Source: Salibaculum sp035270045
GTDB taxonomy: Bacteria > Pseudomonadota > Alphaproteobacteria > Rhodobacterales > Rhodobacteraceae
Assembly: GCF_035270045.1 (NCBI RefSeq)
Contig: NZ_DATFIP010000043.1
Location: 1 to 8,779, forward strand
DNA length: 8,779 nucleotides
Direction: 5' to 3'
Shown: piece by piece, positions 1-5,693 of the stretch
How positions within the stretch are numbered: position 1 is the stretch's first letter
Layout: each line of letters begins with the position of its first letter
Program-made: the position numbers and the translations under genes
The notes under the pieces: generated by a model
What the model was told of the DNA's origin: nothing
What the model saw: only the letters and a program-made list of their open reading frames with translations
Database searches by the model: none

Positions 1-1
1 A

Positions 2-94
2 AACGGCGAGCACGCGAACTCCAAGGTCGAAGCCCGCGTCCGCCAGGAGGTCGAAACCCTCTGCAAGACATTCCCGCTCTACCCAAACCTCTGA
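2..94 (+). CDS. glyA: Serine hydroxymethyltransferase, C-terminal fragment (5' end outside window)
   Basis: Reading from base 2, an open frame of 30 codons ends in TGA at 92-94. It begins NGEHANSKVEARVRQEV and ends CKTFPLYPNL. That ending, an amphipathic last helix followed by a short aromatic 'FPxYP' tail, is what I recognise as the carboxy terminus of alphaproteobacterial GlyA. GlyA is the cytoplasmic PLP enzyme that interconverts serine and glycine with tetrahydrofolate. None of the catalytic or PLP-lysine region is in the window, so the call rests on the tail alone. The gene is convergent with the amidase at 146-1372 and is probably unrelated housekeeping sequence marking the left border of the cluster. 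Confidence 0.75.
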   Translation, partial: NGEHANSKVEARVRQEVETLCKTFPLYPNL

Positions 95-145
95 AAAAAC
101 GCCCAGGAACGGAAATCCAGAAATTTCCGTCCCCCGAAAAAGAGA
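95..145 (-). terminator. Possible transcription terminator between convergent glyA and amidase genes
   Basis: The short convergent gap holds an 8-bp perfect inverted repeat, ACGGAAAT (109-116) and ATTTCCGT (123-130), with a 6-nt loop. Read on the minus strand, a run of T follows about nine bases after the stem (A-run at 94-99 on plus). On the plus strand no T-run follows. The stem is AT-rich and the T-run is offset, so this is a weak intrinsic-terminator candidate, more likely serving the minus-strand amidase. A second hairpin, GCGCGGG-caa-CCCGCGC (157-173), lies in the last amidase codons and is followed on the minus strand by a T-run (A-run at 137-141), so it may contribute instead. Confidence 0.35.
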
Positions 146-1372
146 TCAGACGGGACGCGCGGGCAACCCGCGCAACGCCTCTGCCAGGACCTCGACGGCG
201 AGGCCCATGTCTTCGGCGCGGGCAAATTCGCGCGGCGAATGGCTGGCCCCCTCGCGGCAGCGCAGGAACAGCATGGCGACCGGGCAGAGGTCGGCCATGG
301 CCGAGGTATCATGCGTGGCGCCCGATGACAGCAGACAGGCGCGCCCGACACGGGCCGCCGCGGCTTTGGCCAGCGCCTTGCGCAGGGGCGCGCTGCAGGG
401 AACGGCAGGCTGGGCGTAGGTCCGGTCCATCTCGAAGCTCACCCCGGATGCGGCGGCGATGCGACTGCCCTCGGCCCGCGCCCTGGCGGCGAAACCCGTG
501 CGGTCGGTGTCCTCGGGTGCGCGGATTTCAAGGGTGAGTTCGGCGCGATCGGGGATCGCGTTCACCACGTCAGGATGCAGGTCCAGCGTCCCGACCGTGG
601 CGCGCAGGTCGGACTGGTCACAGGCGGCGTCATGCACTGCGGCGACAAAACGGCTGGCTGCGACGAGGGCATCTCGGCGGCCCTGCATCGGGACAGTGCC
701 TGCATGGCCTGTTTCCCCGGCAAAGCGCACCCTGTTGCGTTCGATCCCGCAGATGCCCGTGACCACGCCCAGCGCCAGGTTGTCATCCTCCAAGACGGGG
801 CCCTGTTCGATATGGACCTCGAGAAAGCCCAGCGTGCGGCGCGGGTCGCGGGCCAGCGTCAATGCGGCGTCGGCATCGCCGCCGAAGGCGTCCAGCGCCG
901 CGCCAAGGCGGATACCCTCCCGGTCAGTGAGATCGAAAACGCCGGGGTCGAGCGTTCCAGCCAAGGCCCTCGGGCCCATCAGGGCGGTGGGAAACCGCAC
1001 CCCCTCTTCATCGGCGAAGGCCAGAACCTCTATGCCAAAAGGCAGCGCGGCCCGGTCGGCCGACAGTCGTTCAACCGCGAGACAGGCCAGCGCGACCCCC
1101 ATGATCCCGTCATACCGTCCGCCGTTGCGCACCGAATCCTGGTGCGACCCCATGAGCAGGGTCGGCGTGCCCTCGGGCCCCGCCTTGCGCCCGACAAGGG
1201 TGCCTGCGGCGTCCAGATGGACCGCCAGTCCCGCCTGTTCCATCCATGCGCGGATCAGGTCGTTCGCGGCGGCATGTTCCGGGGTGAACGGCAGGCGCGT
1301 CACCCCCTCGGTTGCTTCGCTGCAGGCAGCGATCTCGGTCAACCTGCGTTCGGCCTCGGCACCCCAGTCCAT
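146..1372 (-). CDS. M20-family Zn-dependent amidase (allantoate amidohydrolase / N-carbamoyl-L-amino acid hydrolase type)
   Basis: A 408-residue cytoplasmic metallo-amidohydrolase; the family is usually about 400-420 residues. The M20 landmarks appear in order: GSHQDS (His77) and GGRYDG (Asp88) for metal, ADEEGVRF (Glu122 general base, Glu123 metal), HIEQGPVLE (His187 metal), TGHAGTVPM...RRDA (His223, lid/dimerisation domain), NAIPD near 272, GATHDT (His354) and GASHSP (His378 metal). All expected ligands are present, so it should be active. Known members cleave N-carbamoyl amino acids, beta-ureidopropionate or allantoate; which substrate applies here cannot be told. Start choice: an in-frame ATG exists at 1384, but the ATG at 1372 has GGAGGG (1377-1382) four bases upstream. 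The 1384 ATG lacks a Shine-Dalgarno sequence and sits in the operator palindrome, so 1372 is preferred. No signal peptide is seen. The gene is divergent from the GntR regulator and shares with it an intergenic region carrying two operators. Confidence 0.9.
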   Translation of the reverse strand: MDWGAEAERRLTEIAACSEATEGVTRLPFTPEHAAANDLIRAWMEQAGLAVHLDAAGTLVGRKAGPEGTPTLLMGSHQDSVRNGGRYDGIMGVALACLAVERLSADRAALPFGIEVLAFADEEGVRFPTALMGPRALAGTLDPGVFDLTDREGIRLGAALDAFGGDADAALTLARDPRRTLGFLEVHIEQGPVLEDDNLALGVVTGICGIERNRVRFAGETGHAGTVPMQGRRDALVAASRFVAAVHDAACDQSDLRATVGTLDLHPDVVNAIPDRAELTLEIRAPEDTDRTGFAARARAEGSRIAAASGVSFEMDRTYAQPAVPCSAPLRKALAKAAAARVGRACLLSSGATHDTSAMADLCPVAMLFLRCREGASHSPREFARAEDMGLAVEVLAEALRGLPARPV

Positions 1373-1382
1373 GCCACCCTCC

Positions 1383-1398
1383 ATTTATCATGATAAAT
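1383..1398. promoter_or_regulatory. Operator site 1: perfect 16-bp palindrome
   Basis: ATTTATCATGATAAAT is a perfect palindrome centred between 1390 and 1391, immediately upstream of the amidase Shine-Dalgarno sequence (1377-1382). The core TTATCATGATAA recurs at 1436-1447 and, with one mismatch each, at 3036-3047 and 3064-3075, all four in the two intergenic regions that separate divergent genes. A minus-strand GATAAT (1397-1402) partly overlaps it and could be the amidase -10, which would put the transcript start inside the palindrome; no good -35 was found. Its likely ligand is the adjacent GntR-family protein, which is inference. Confidence 0.8.
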
Positions 1399-1435
1399 TA
1401 TCGGCTACACATACGGCCACGCCTTGTCTATGTTT

Positions 1436-1447
1436 TTATCATGATAA
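1436..1447. promoter_or_regulatory. Operator site 2: perfect 12-bp palindrome upstream of the GntR gene
   Basis: TTATCATGATAA is a perfect 12-bp palindrome centred between 1441 and 1442. Over 1433-1450 the symmetry extends to 18 bp with one mismatched pair. It lies 16 bp before the regulator start codon, so binding here would fit autoregulation. Centre-to-centre distance to site 1 is 51 bp, close to five helical turns, which would allow two dimers to face the same side of the DNA. Confidence 0.75.
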
Positions 1448-1463
1448 TAACCCCGAGGTCCTG

Positions 1464-2225
1464 ATGGACGGCAGCAGAAAAGAGGTCGACCGCCAAAGAC
1501 GATCCCGTCCGGTCCGCGTGGCCGACGAGATCAAGCAATGGGTGGTCGAGCAGGACCTGAAAAAGGGGGCCAAGCTGCCCAACGAGGCGGCGATGATCCG
1601 GACATTCGGGGTGTCCAAGGGCACCGTGCGCGAGGCCATGCGTATTCTCGAGGCGCAGGGATTGATCGTCACCCGCACTGGCCCGGGCGGTGGCAGTTTC
1701 GTGGGCGAGGTCTCGGCCCACCGGGCGCGGTCGCTCCTGGCCAATTACTTCTATTTCCAAGAGCTTTCGCTGGCTGACATCTACCAGATGCGCAAGCTGC
1801 TCGAACCCGAACTCGCCGCCAACCTGGCCGGCACGCTGACCCCCGCGCAACTGGACGAATTGCAGGCCTTGGCCGAGCGCCACCCCGAACCCGCGCGGAC
1901 TGCGGAGGAGGAAAAGGAACAGCACGTTTCCTCGCTGGCCTTTCATTCGCGGTTATCGGAATTCGCTGACAATCGCCTGCTGGGCTTCGTCATCGGTTTC
2001 ATGGCCCGCATTCTGCGGGAAATGACCGTCTATCGGCGCCTCTACGAGCCGCCGAACCATGCGCTCTGGGCCCGAGGCCGCAAACACCAGCTGGATCTCG
2101 TGGTGGCGCTGCGAGATGGCGATGCGGAAGGCGCGCGCCAGGTCATGGCGTCGCACATGGCCGGCGCCGAGGAGATGATGGTCGCCCAGGAGGCGCAGAT
2201 CCAACGGCAGTTCATGGCGGAATGA
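1464..2225 (+). CDS. GntR-family transcriptional regulator with FCD (FadR-like) effector domain
   Basis: A 253-residue DNA-binding protein of normal length for the FCD subfamily. Residues about 15-80 form the winged helix-turn-helix: AKLPNEAAMIRTFGVSKGTV with recognition helix about 51-66, then the wing TRTGPGGGSFV. Residues about 100-240 form the all-helical FCD domain. It contains QMRKLLEPELA, FHSRL (His161), KHQLDLVVAL (His208) and SHMAGAEEM (His231). The three histidines match the usual metal-binding histidines of FCD domains, so a metal-assisted small carboxylate ligand is plausible. The start at 1464 has GAGG (1455-1458) five bases upstream. The same frame runs open far upstream through the antisense of the amidase, but that part is a high-GC shadow. 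It is divergent from the amidase and convergent with DUF1028. It probably regulates itself, the amidase, DUF1028 and the transporter through the TTATCATGATAA palindromes; that link is inferred from position. Confidence 0.9.
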   Translation: MDGSRKEVDRQRRSRPVRVADEIKQWVVEQDLKKGAKLPNEAAMIRTFGVSKGTVREAMRILEAQGLIVTRTGPGGGSFVGEVSAHRARSLLANYFYFQELSLADIYQMRKLLEPELAANLAGTLTPAQLDELQALAERHPEPARTAEEEKEQHVSSLAFHSRLSEFADNRLLGFVIGFMARILREMTVYRRLYEPPNHALWARGRKHQLDLVVALRDGDAEGARQVMASHMAGAEEMMVAQEAQIQRQFMAE

Positions 2226-2288
2226 CTGGCACGCGGGATGCCGCTACACCCTGTTGCCGCTGCGCCCGAAAGGCATCGGACCGGTGAG
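2226..2288. other. Short convergent gap between regulator and DUF1028 gene
   Basis: These 63 bases separate two convergent stop codons. Only small inverted repeats are visible, for example GCGG-gatg-CCGC near 2229-2240, and no T-run follows on either strand. I see no convincing intrinsic terminator, operator or small gene. Confidence 0.5.
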
Positions 2289-3005
2289 TCACCCGCGACC
2301 CCGACCGGTTGCGACAACCTCTTCCGGCAAGTCTCCGGGTCGCAGCCGGGGCGCGCGGGAACGGTCTTCCAGCACCGGCACCTCGTCCAGCCAGTCGTGG
2401 TAGGGCGGCATGTGCGCCCGGTCGCAGAGCGCGCGCAGTGCCCGCAATGGCGCAGGGTCGCAATCCACCCGCAGGTCCAACGGCGGACGGTCCGGAGCCA
2501 GCACCAGAAGCGCCGCCGATTGCAGCCCGCGTGTGTCGCCGCCCGCGGCCGCGGCAGCCTCAAGAACCTGAAGCATCCGCTCGGACGCGCTGTCCTTTGA
2601 ACTGGCATGGGCCGCAACCATTGCGGTCAGAACCTCGGGTCCGGTCAGCATGTTGCCCGCGACGGCCAGCCCCCGGCGACAGTCGTGGGCGGCATGGGCG
2701 ATGCTGTCCGCGCCGGTATGCCCGGCGGAGGTGCCCGTACGGTCCAGCGCGATCATCTGGCGGTGGCCCTTGCCGGGGTCGGTCCCGGTCAGATCGGCCA
2801 CGACCCGACGCGCTGCCGCACCCGCGTGCATGCTGCGCAGCGCGTCGTCGCGCCAGAAGGTGCTGGGCGCGGTGCCCTGTGCGGCGACAAGCCCCGATTC
2901 GATGTCCCCACGAAGCACCCAACCGCCCACGCACAAACTGCCCGTGGCCGCGGCGCCGGCAAAAGTGCCTGTTTCCTCGTCATAGGACAGAATCGAAAAG
3001 GTCAT
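2289..3005 (-). CDS. DUF1028 family protein (putative Ntn-hydrolase-like)
   Basis: A 238-residue protein recognised as DUF1028. It starts MTFSILSYDEETGTFAGAAA, followed by the family features CVGGWVLRGDIESGLVAAQG (25-44), AVAGNMLTG (114-122) and GGDTRGLQSAALLVLAP (155-171). The N-terminal beta-rich layout with Thr2 directly after the initiator Met is compatible with the Ntn-hydrolase fold to which I recall the family being assigned. No reaction is established for it as far as I know. No signal peptide or membrane segment is seen, so it is probably cytoplasmic. A weak GGGGA (3013-3017) precedes the ATG by seven bases. It is divergent from the ABC transporter operon and convergent with the regulator. 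Its place between regulator and transporter, with a shared operator region, suggests it acts on the imported compound or its breakdown product. Confidence 0.85.
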   Translation of the reverse strand: MTFSILSYDEETGTFAGAAATGSLCVGGWVLRGDIESGLVAAQGTAPSTFWRDDALRSMHAGAAARRVVADLTGTDPGKGHRQMIALDRTGTSAGHTGADSIAHAAHDCRRGLAVAGNMLTGPEVLTAMVAAHASSKDSASERMLQVLEAAAAAGGDTRGLQSAALLVLAPDRPPLDLRVDCDPAPLRALRALCDRAHMPPYHDWLDEVPVLEDRSRAPRLRPGDLPEEVVATGRGRG

Positions 3006-3034
3006 ACGGTGGTCCCCAGAATATTTGTCTTGAA

Positions 3035-3062
3035 TTTATCATGAGAATTTGTCTCAATGCAA
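3035..3062 (-). promoter_or_regulatory. Candidate promoter for the DUF1028 gene
   Basis: On the minus strand, TTGCAT (3057-3062) and GATAAA (3035-3040) are separated by 16 bp. The -10 matches four of six sigma-70 positions and the -35 matches three. Transcription would begin near 3028, giving a leader of about 23 bases. Operator site 3 (3036-3047) overlies the -10, the arrangement expected for repression. The call is weak on promoter strength alone. Confidence 0.3.
3036..3047. promoter_or_regulatory. Operator site 3: near-palindrome TTATCATGAGAA
   Basis: This site matches the TTATCATGATAA core at 11 of 12 positions, centred between 3041 and 3042. The left half is perfect and the single change (T to G) is in the right half, the mirror of site 4. 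It overlies the proposed minus-strand -10 of the DUF1028 promoter. Centre-to-centre distance to site 4 is 28 bp. Confidence 0.65.
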
Positions 3063-3076
3063 TTAATCATGATAAT
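3049..3076 (+). promoter_or_regulatory. Candidate promoter for the ABC transporter operon
   Basis: TTGTCT (3049-3054) and GATAAT (3071-3076) are separated by 16 bp. The -10 matches five of six sigma-70 positions and the -35 four of six. The start would be near 3083, leaving a 17-base leader with the ribosome binding site GAGG at 3091-3094. Operator site 4 (3064-3075) covers the -10, so a bound regulator should block RNA polymerase. Confidence 0.45.
3064..3075. promoter_or_regulatory. Operator site 4: near-palindrome TAATCATGATAA
   Basis: This site matches the TTATCATGATAA core at 11 of 12 positions, centred between 3069 and 3070. The right half is perfect and the left half has one change (T to A). 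It sits on the proposed -10 of the transporter promoter and 25 bp upstream of the binding-protein start codon. Confidence 0.65.
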
Positions 3077-3099
3077 TTACCAGCAACAGAGAGGCTCCC

Positions 3100-4677
3100 A
3101 TGACACTGACTGACCTGACACGGCGGACGCTGATGGCGTCTACGGCGGCGCTCGCGCTGGGGCTCGGGGCGGTTCCGGCCGCCATGGCCCAGACCCCAGA
3201 GGACGTGCTGATCGTCGGCCAGATCGCTGAACCCAAGGCGCTGGATCCTGCGGCGGTGACGGCCGTCAACGATTTCCGCATCCTGATGAACGTCTTCGAT
3301 GGACTGGTGCGCTACAGGGACGGCACTCTCGAGGTTGAACCGGCGCTGGCCACTGACTGGACCATCAGCGACGATGGCACTGTCTACACCTTCGACCTGC
3401 GCGAGGGCGTGAGTTTTCATGACGGCACCCCCTTCAACGCCGAGGCGGTGGTCTTCAACTTCGAGCGGATGCTCAACGAGGATCACCCCTATCACGACAC
3501 CGGCCCGTTCCCGCTGGCCTTCTTCTTCTCGGCGGTCGAAAGCGTCGAGGCGCTGGACGAGACCACGGTGGAATTTACCCTGAACGCGCCCTATGCCCCG
3601 TTCCTGTCGAATCTCGCCTATCCGACCGGCCTGATCGTCTCGCCCGCCTCGGTCGAGACCCACGGCGAAGAGGTCGGCCGCAACCCTGTCGGGACCGGGC
3701 CGTTCACCTTCGTCGAATGGCGCAGCAACGAGGCGGTCGTGGTCGAGGACAATCCCGACTACTGGGACGGTGCACCGGGGCTGGAGGCCGTGGTCTTTCG
3801 CCCGATCACCGATGCGAACACCCGTACTGCGGAAATGCTGGCGGGTGGTATCGACCTGATGGTCGAAGTGCCCCCGGTGGCCCTGTCGGAATTCCAGGGC
3901 GATGCTTTCACGGTGCATGAACAGGCCGGGCCGCACGTCTGGTTCCTGATCCTGAACGCCAAGGAGGGCCCCTTTGCCGACAAGCGCGTGCGCCAGGCCG
4001 CGAACTATGCGGTCAACAAGGAGGCCATCGTCAACGACGTTCTCGAAGGCACCGCCGAGGTTGCCTCGGGGCCGACCCCGCCGGCATTTGCATGGGCACA
4101 CAACCCCGACCTTGATCCCTATCCCCACGATCCCGACCGTGCCCGCGAACTGTTGGCCGAGGCCGGGGCCGAGGGCGCAGAGCTGACTTTCTACGTCACC
4201 GAGGGCGGTTCGGGAATGCTGGACCCGGTCGCCATGGGCACCGCCATCCAAGCCGATCTGGAGGCCGTGGGCTTTGACGTGACAATCGAGACCTACGAGT
4301 GGAATACTTTCCTGGGCGAGGTGAACCCGGGGCTGGAGGGCAAGGCCGATATGGCCCAGATGGCCTGGATGACCAATGACCCGGACACACTCCCCTTCCT
4401 GACCCTGCGGTCAGAGGCGTTCCCCGACCAGGGCGGCTTCAACTCGGGCTATTATTCCAACCCCGAAGTGGACGAGTTGCTGGAGGCGGCCCGCGTCGAG
4501 ACCGACCAGGAGGAACGCGCGCGGCTGTACCGCGAGATGCAGACCATCGTGCAGGAAGACGCGCCTTGGGTCTTCGTCGCCAACTGGAAGCAGAACGCTG
4601 TCACAAGTGAGCGGGTAGAAGGCTTTTCCTTGCAACCCTCGTTCTTCCTTCTTCTGGATGACGTGAGCAAGGACTGA
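3100..4677 (+). CDS. ABC transporter periplasmic substrate-binding protein, family 5 (Dpp/Opp-like)
   Basis: A 525-residue extracytoplasmic solute-binding protein, the usual length for peptide/nickel family 5. The N-terminus has basic residues (TRRTLMA, 7-13), a hydrophobic core (about 14-27) and a likely signal peptidase I site after AMA (28-30). The T-R-R-x-L order resembles a twin-arginine signal, so Tat export is possible. There is no lipobox cysteine. Mature-protein features include EPKALDPA near the start, DDGTVYTFDLREGVSFHDGT followed by PFNAEAVVFNFERML (the family 5 signature region), PVGTGPFTFVEWRSN and NPDYWDG. It should deliver the ligand to the permeases encoded next. Ligand class cannot be read from the sequence: family 5 members bind di- and oligopeptides, glutathione, opines, nickel chelates and others. 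GAGG (3091-3094) lies five bases before the ATG. It is the first gene of the operon, under operators 3 and 4. Confidence 0.92.
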   Translation: MTLTDLTRRTLMASTAALALGLGAVPAAMAQTPEDVLIVGQIAEPKALDPAAVTAVNDFRILMNVFDGLVRYRDGTLEVEPALATDWTISDDGTVYTFDLREGVSFHDGTPFNAEAVVFNFERMLNEDHPYHDTGPFPLAFFFSAVESVEALDETTVEFTLNAPYAPFLSNLAYPTGLIVSPASVETHGEEVGRNPVGTGPFTFVEWRSNEAVVVEDNPDYWDGAPGLEAVVFRPITDANTRTAEMLAGGIDLMVEVPPVALSEFQGDAFTVHEQAGPHVWFLILNAKEGPFADKRVRQAANYAVNKEAIVNDVLEGTAEVASGPTPPAFAWAHNPDLDPYPHDPDRARELLAEAGAEGAELTFYVTEGGSGMLDPVAMGTAIQADLEAVGFDVTIETYEWNTFLGEVNPGLEGKADMAQMAWMTNDPDTLPFLTLRSEAFPDQGGFNSGYYSNPEVDELLEAARVETDQEERARLYREMQTIVQEDAPWVFVANWKQNAVTSERVEGFSLQPSFFLLLDDVSKD

Positions 4678-4690
4678 TCCGACACCAAGA

Positions 4691-4715
4691 ACGGCCCGTC
4701 CCCACGGCGGGCCGT
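4691..4715 (+). terminator. Intra-operon hairpin after the binding-protein gene (attenuator / mRNA-stabilising type)
   Basis: ACGGCCCG (4691-4698) and CGGGCCGT (4708-4715) form a perfect 8-bp GC-rich stem with a 9-base loop, 13 bp after the binding-protein stop codon. No T-run follows, so it is unlikely to be a full terminator. GC-rich hairpins at this point in binding-protein operons commonly protect the upstream message from 3' decay or cause partial termination, which raises binding protein over membrane components. That role here is inference. Confidence 0.5.
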
Positions 4716-4745
4716 CCCCACCATCGAATCCTCCCGGGAGCGTGA

Positions 4746-5693
4746 ATGGCCGGTTACATCCTCAAGAGACTGTTGTCGGCCATTCCCGTCCTTCTGGGTA
4801 TATCTATCATCGTTTTCCTGATCATGGCGATGATCCCCGGCGACCCGGCAACGGCGATCCTGGGGTCCTACGCGACGCCGGAGAACGTCGAGAAACTGAA
4901 CCGGGACCTTGGCCTCGACAAGCCGCTGGTTCAGCGGTATTTCATTTGGCTGGGCAACATGTTGCAGGGCGATTTTGGGCGCTCCTTCTCGCTCAATCGC
5001 CCGGTGATCGACGAAGTTCTGGAACGGTTCAACGGCACGCTGGTCCTCGCCGGGACCTCTTTTGTCATCTGTTCGTTCCTCGGCGTGGCGGCGGGGGTCG
5101 TCTCGGCGGCGCGTCAATACGGGCTGGCCGACAAGCTGATCACCTTCGTGGTGTTGCTGGGCATCTCGATCCCGTCCTTCTTCCTGGGCATGATGATGAT
5201 CCTGATCTTTGCGGTGAACCTGCAATGGTTTCCCGTTTCGGGCATGTGGCCGATCTACGGCGACCGGGACTTTGCCGCGCTGATAAGCCACCTGACCCTG
5301 CCCGCACTGGCGCTGGCCACCGTGGCGACAGGCGTGATCGCGCGGCTGTCGCGCTCGGCCATGCTGGAGGTTCTGCGCCAGGATTTCATCCGAACCGCGC
5401 GGGCCAAGGGCGTGCATGAACGTGGGGTGATCTGGCGCCATGCCCTGCGCGCGGCCATGGTCAGCATCATCCCGGTCCTTGGTATCCAGGCCGGGTTCGT
5501 TCTGTCTGGTGCCGTCTATATCGAGATCGTCTTTCAATGGCCGGGCGTTGGCCGGATGCTGGTCGACGCGATCCTGACTCGTGACATCCTGCTGGTGCAG
5601 GGCGGGGTGGTCTTCGTCGCCGCGTGCTACGTGATGTTCAACATCGCGGTGGACGTGGCGCAAAGCCTTCTGGACCCGAGGATCAAGACATGA
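4746..5693 (+). CDS. ABC transporter permease, DppB/OppB-like
   Basis: A 315-residue inner-membrane permease of the binding-protein-dependent type. Hydrophobic segments lie near residues 9-30, 100-122, 133-158, 181-202, 238-262 and 283-305, the six-helix DppB pattern. The N-terminus AGYILKRLLSAIPVLLGIS is characteristic of DppB, as is the GDPA motif after the first helix. The cytoplasmic coupling (EAA) loop is at about 213-233 (DFIRTARAKG...). The C-terminus ends LLDPRIKT, typical of the family. GGGAG (4736-4740) is five bases before the start. It lies 68 bp after the binding-protein stop, with the hairpin between, and overlaps the next gene by ATGA (5690-5693). It should pair with the permease half of the next protein to form the channel. 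Confidence 0.92.
   Translation: MAGYILKRLLSAIPVLLGISIIVFLIMAMIPGDPATAILGSYATPENVEKLNRDLGLDKPLVQRYFIWLGNMLQGDFGRSFSLNRPVIDEVLERFNGTLVLAGTSFVICSFLGVAAGVVSAARQYGLADKLITFVVLLGISIPSFFLGMMMILIFAVNLQWFPVSGMWPIYGDRDFAALISHLTLPALALATVATGVIARLSRSAMLEVLRQDFIRTARAKGVHERGVIWRHALRAAMVSIIPVLGIQAGFVLSGAVYIEIVFQWPGVGRMLVDAILTRDILLVQGGVVFVAACYVMFNIAVDVAQSLLDPRIKT

Noticed and set aside
1392..1402. GATAA-a-TTATC as a further independent operator
   Set aside because: It is an 11-bp palindrome, but it overlaps the right half of site 1, lacks the central TCATGA and does not recur in the other intergenic region. It probably arises by chance from the AT-rich flank.
459..1463. Long plus-strand frame continuous with the GntR gene, giving a 588-residue protein
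   Set aside because: The upstream part is antisense to the well-supported amidase, has Arg/Ser/Pro-rich shadow composition and no recognisable domain. The regulator has a good start with GAGG at 1464 and normal family length from there.
3067..4251. 394-residue minus-strand frame opposite the binding-protein gene
   Set aside because: It lies wholly antisense to a clear family 5 binding protein and has shadow-type composition (Gly/Arg/Val/His rich) without any domain or ribosome site.
4452..5663. 403-residue minus-strand frame opposite the first permease
   Set aside because: Its Asp/His/Arg/Gln-rich composition is what an antisense reading of a membrane protein gene gives. No motif is present.
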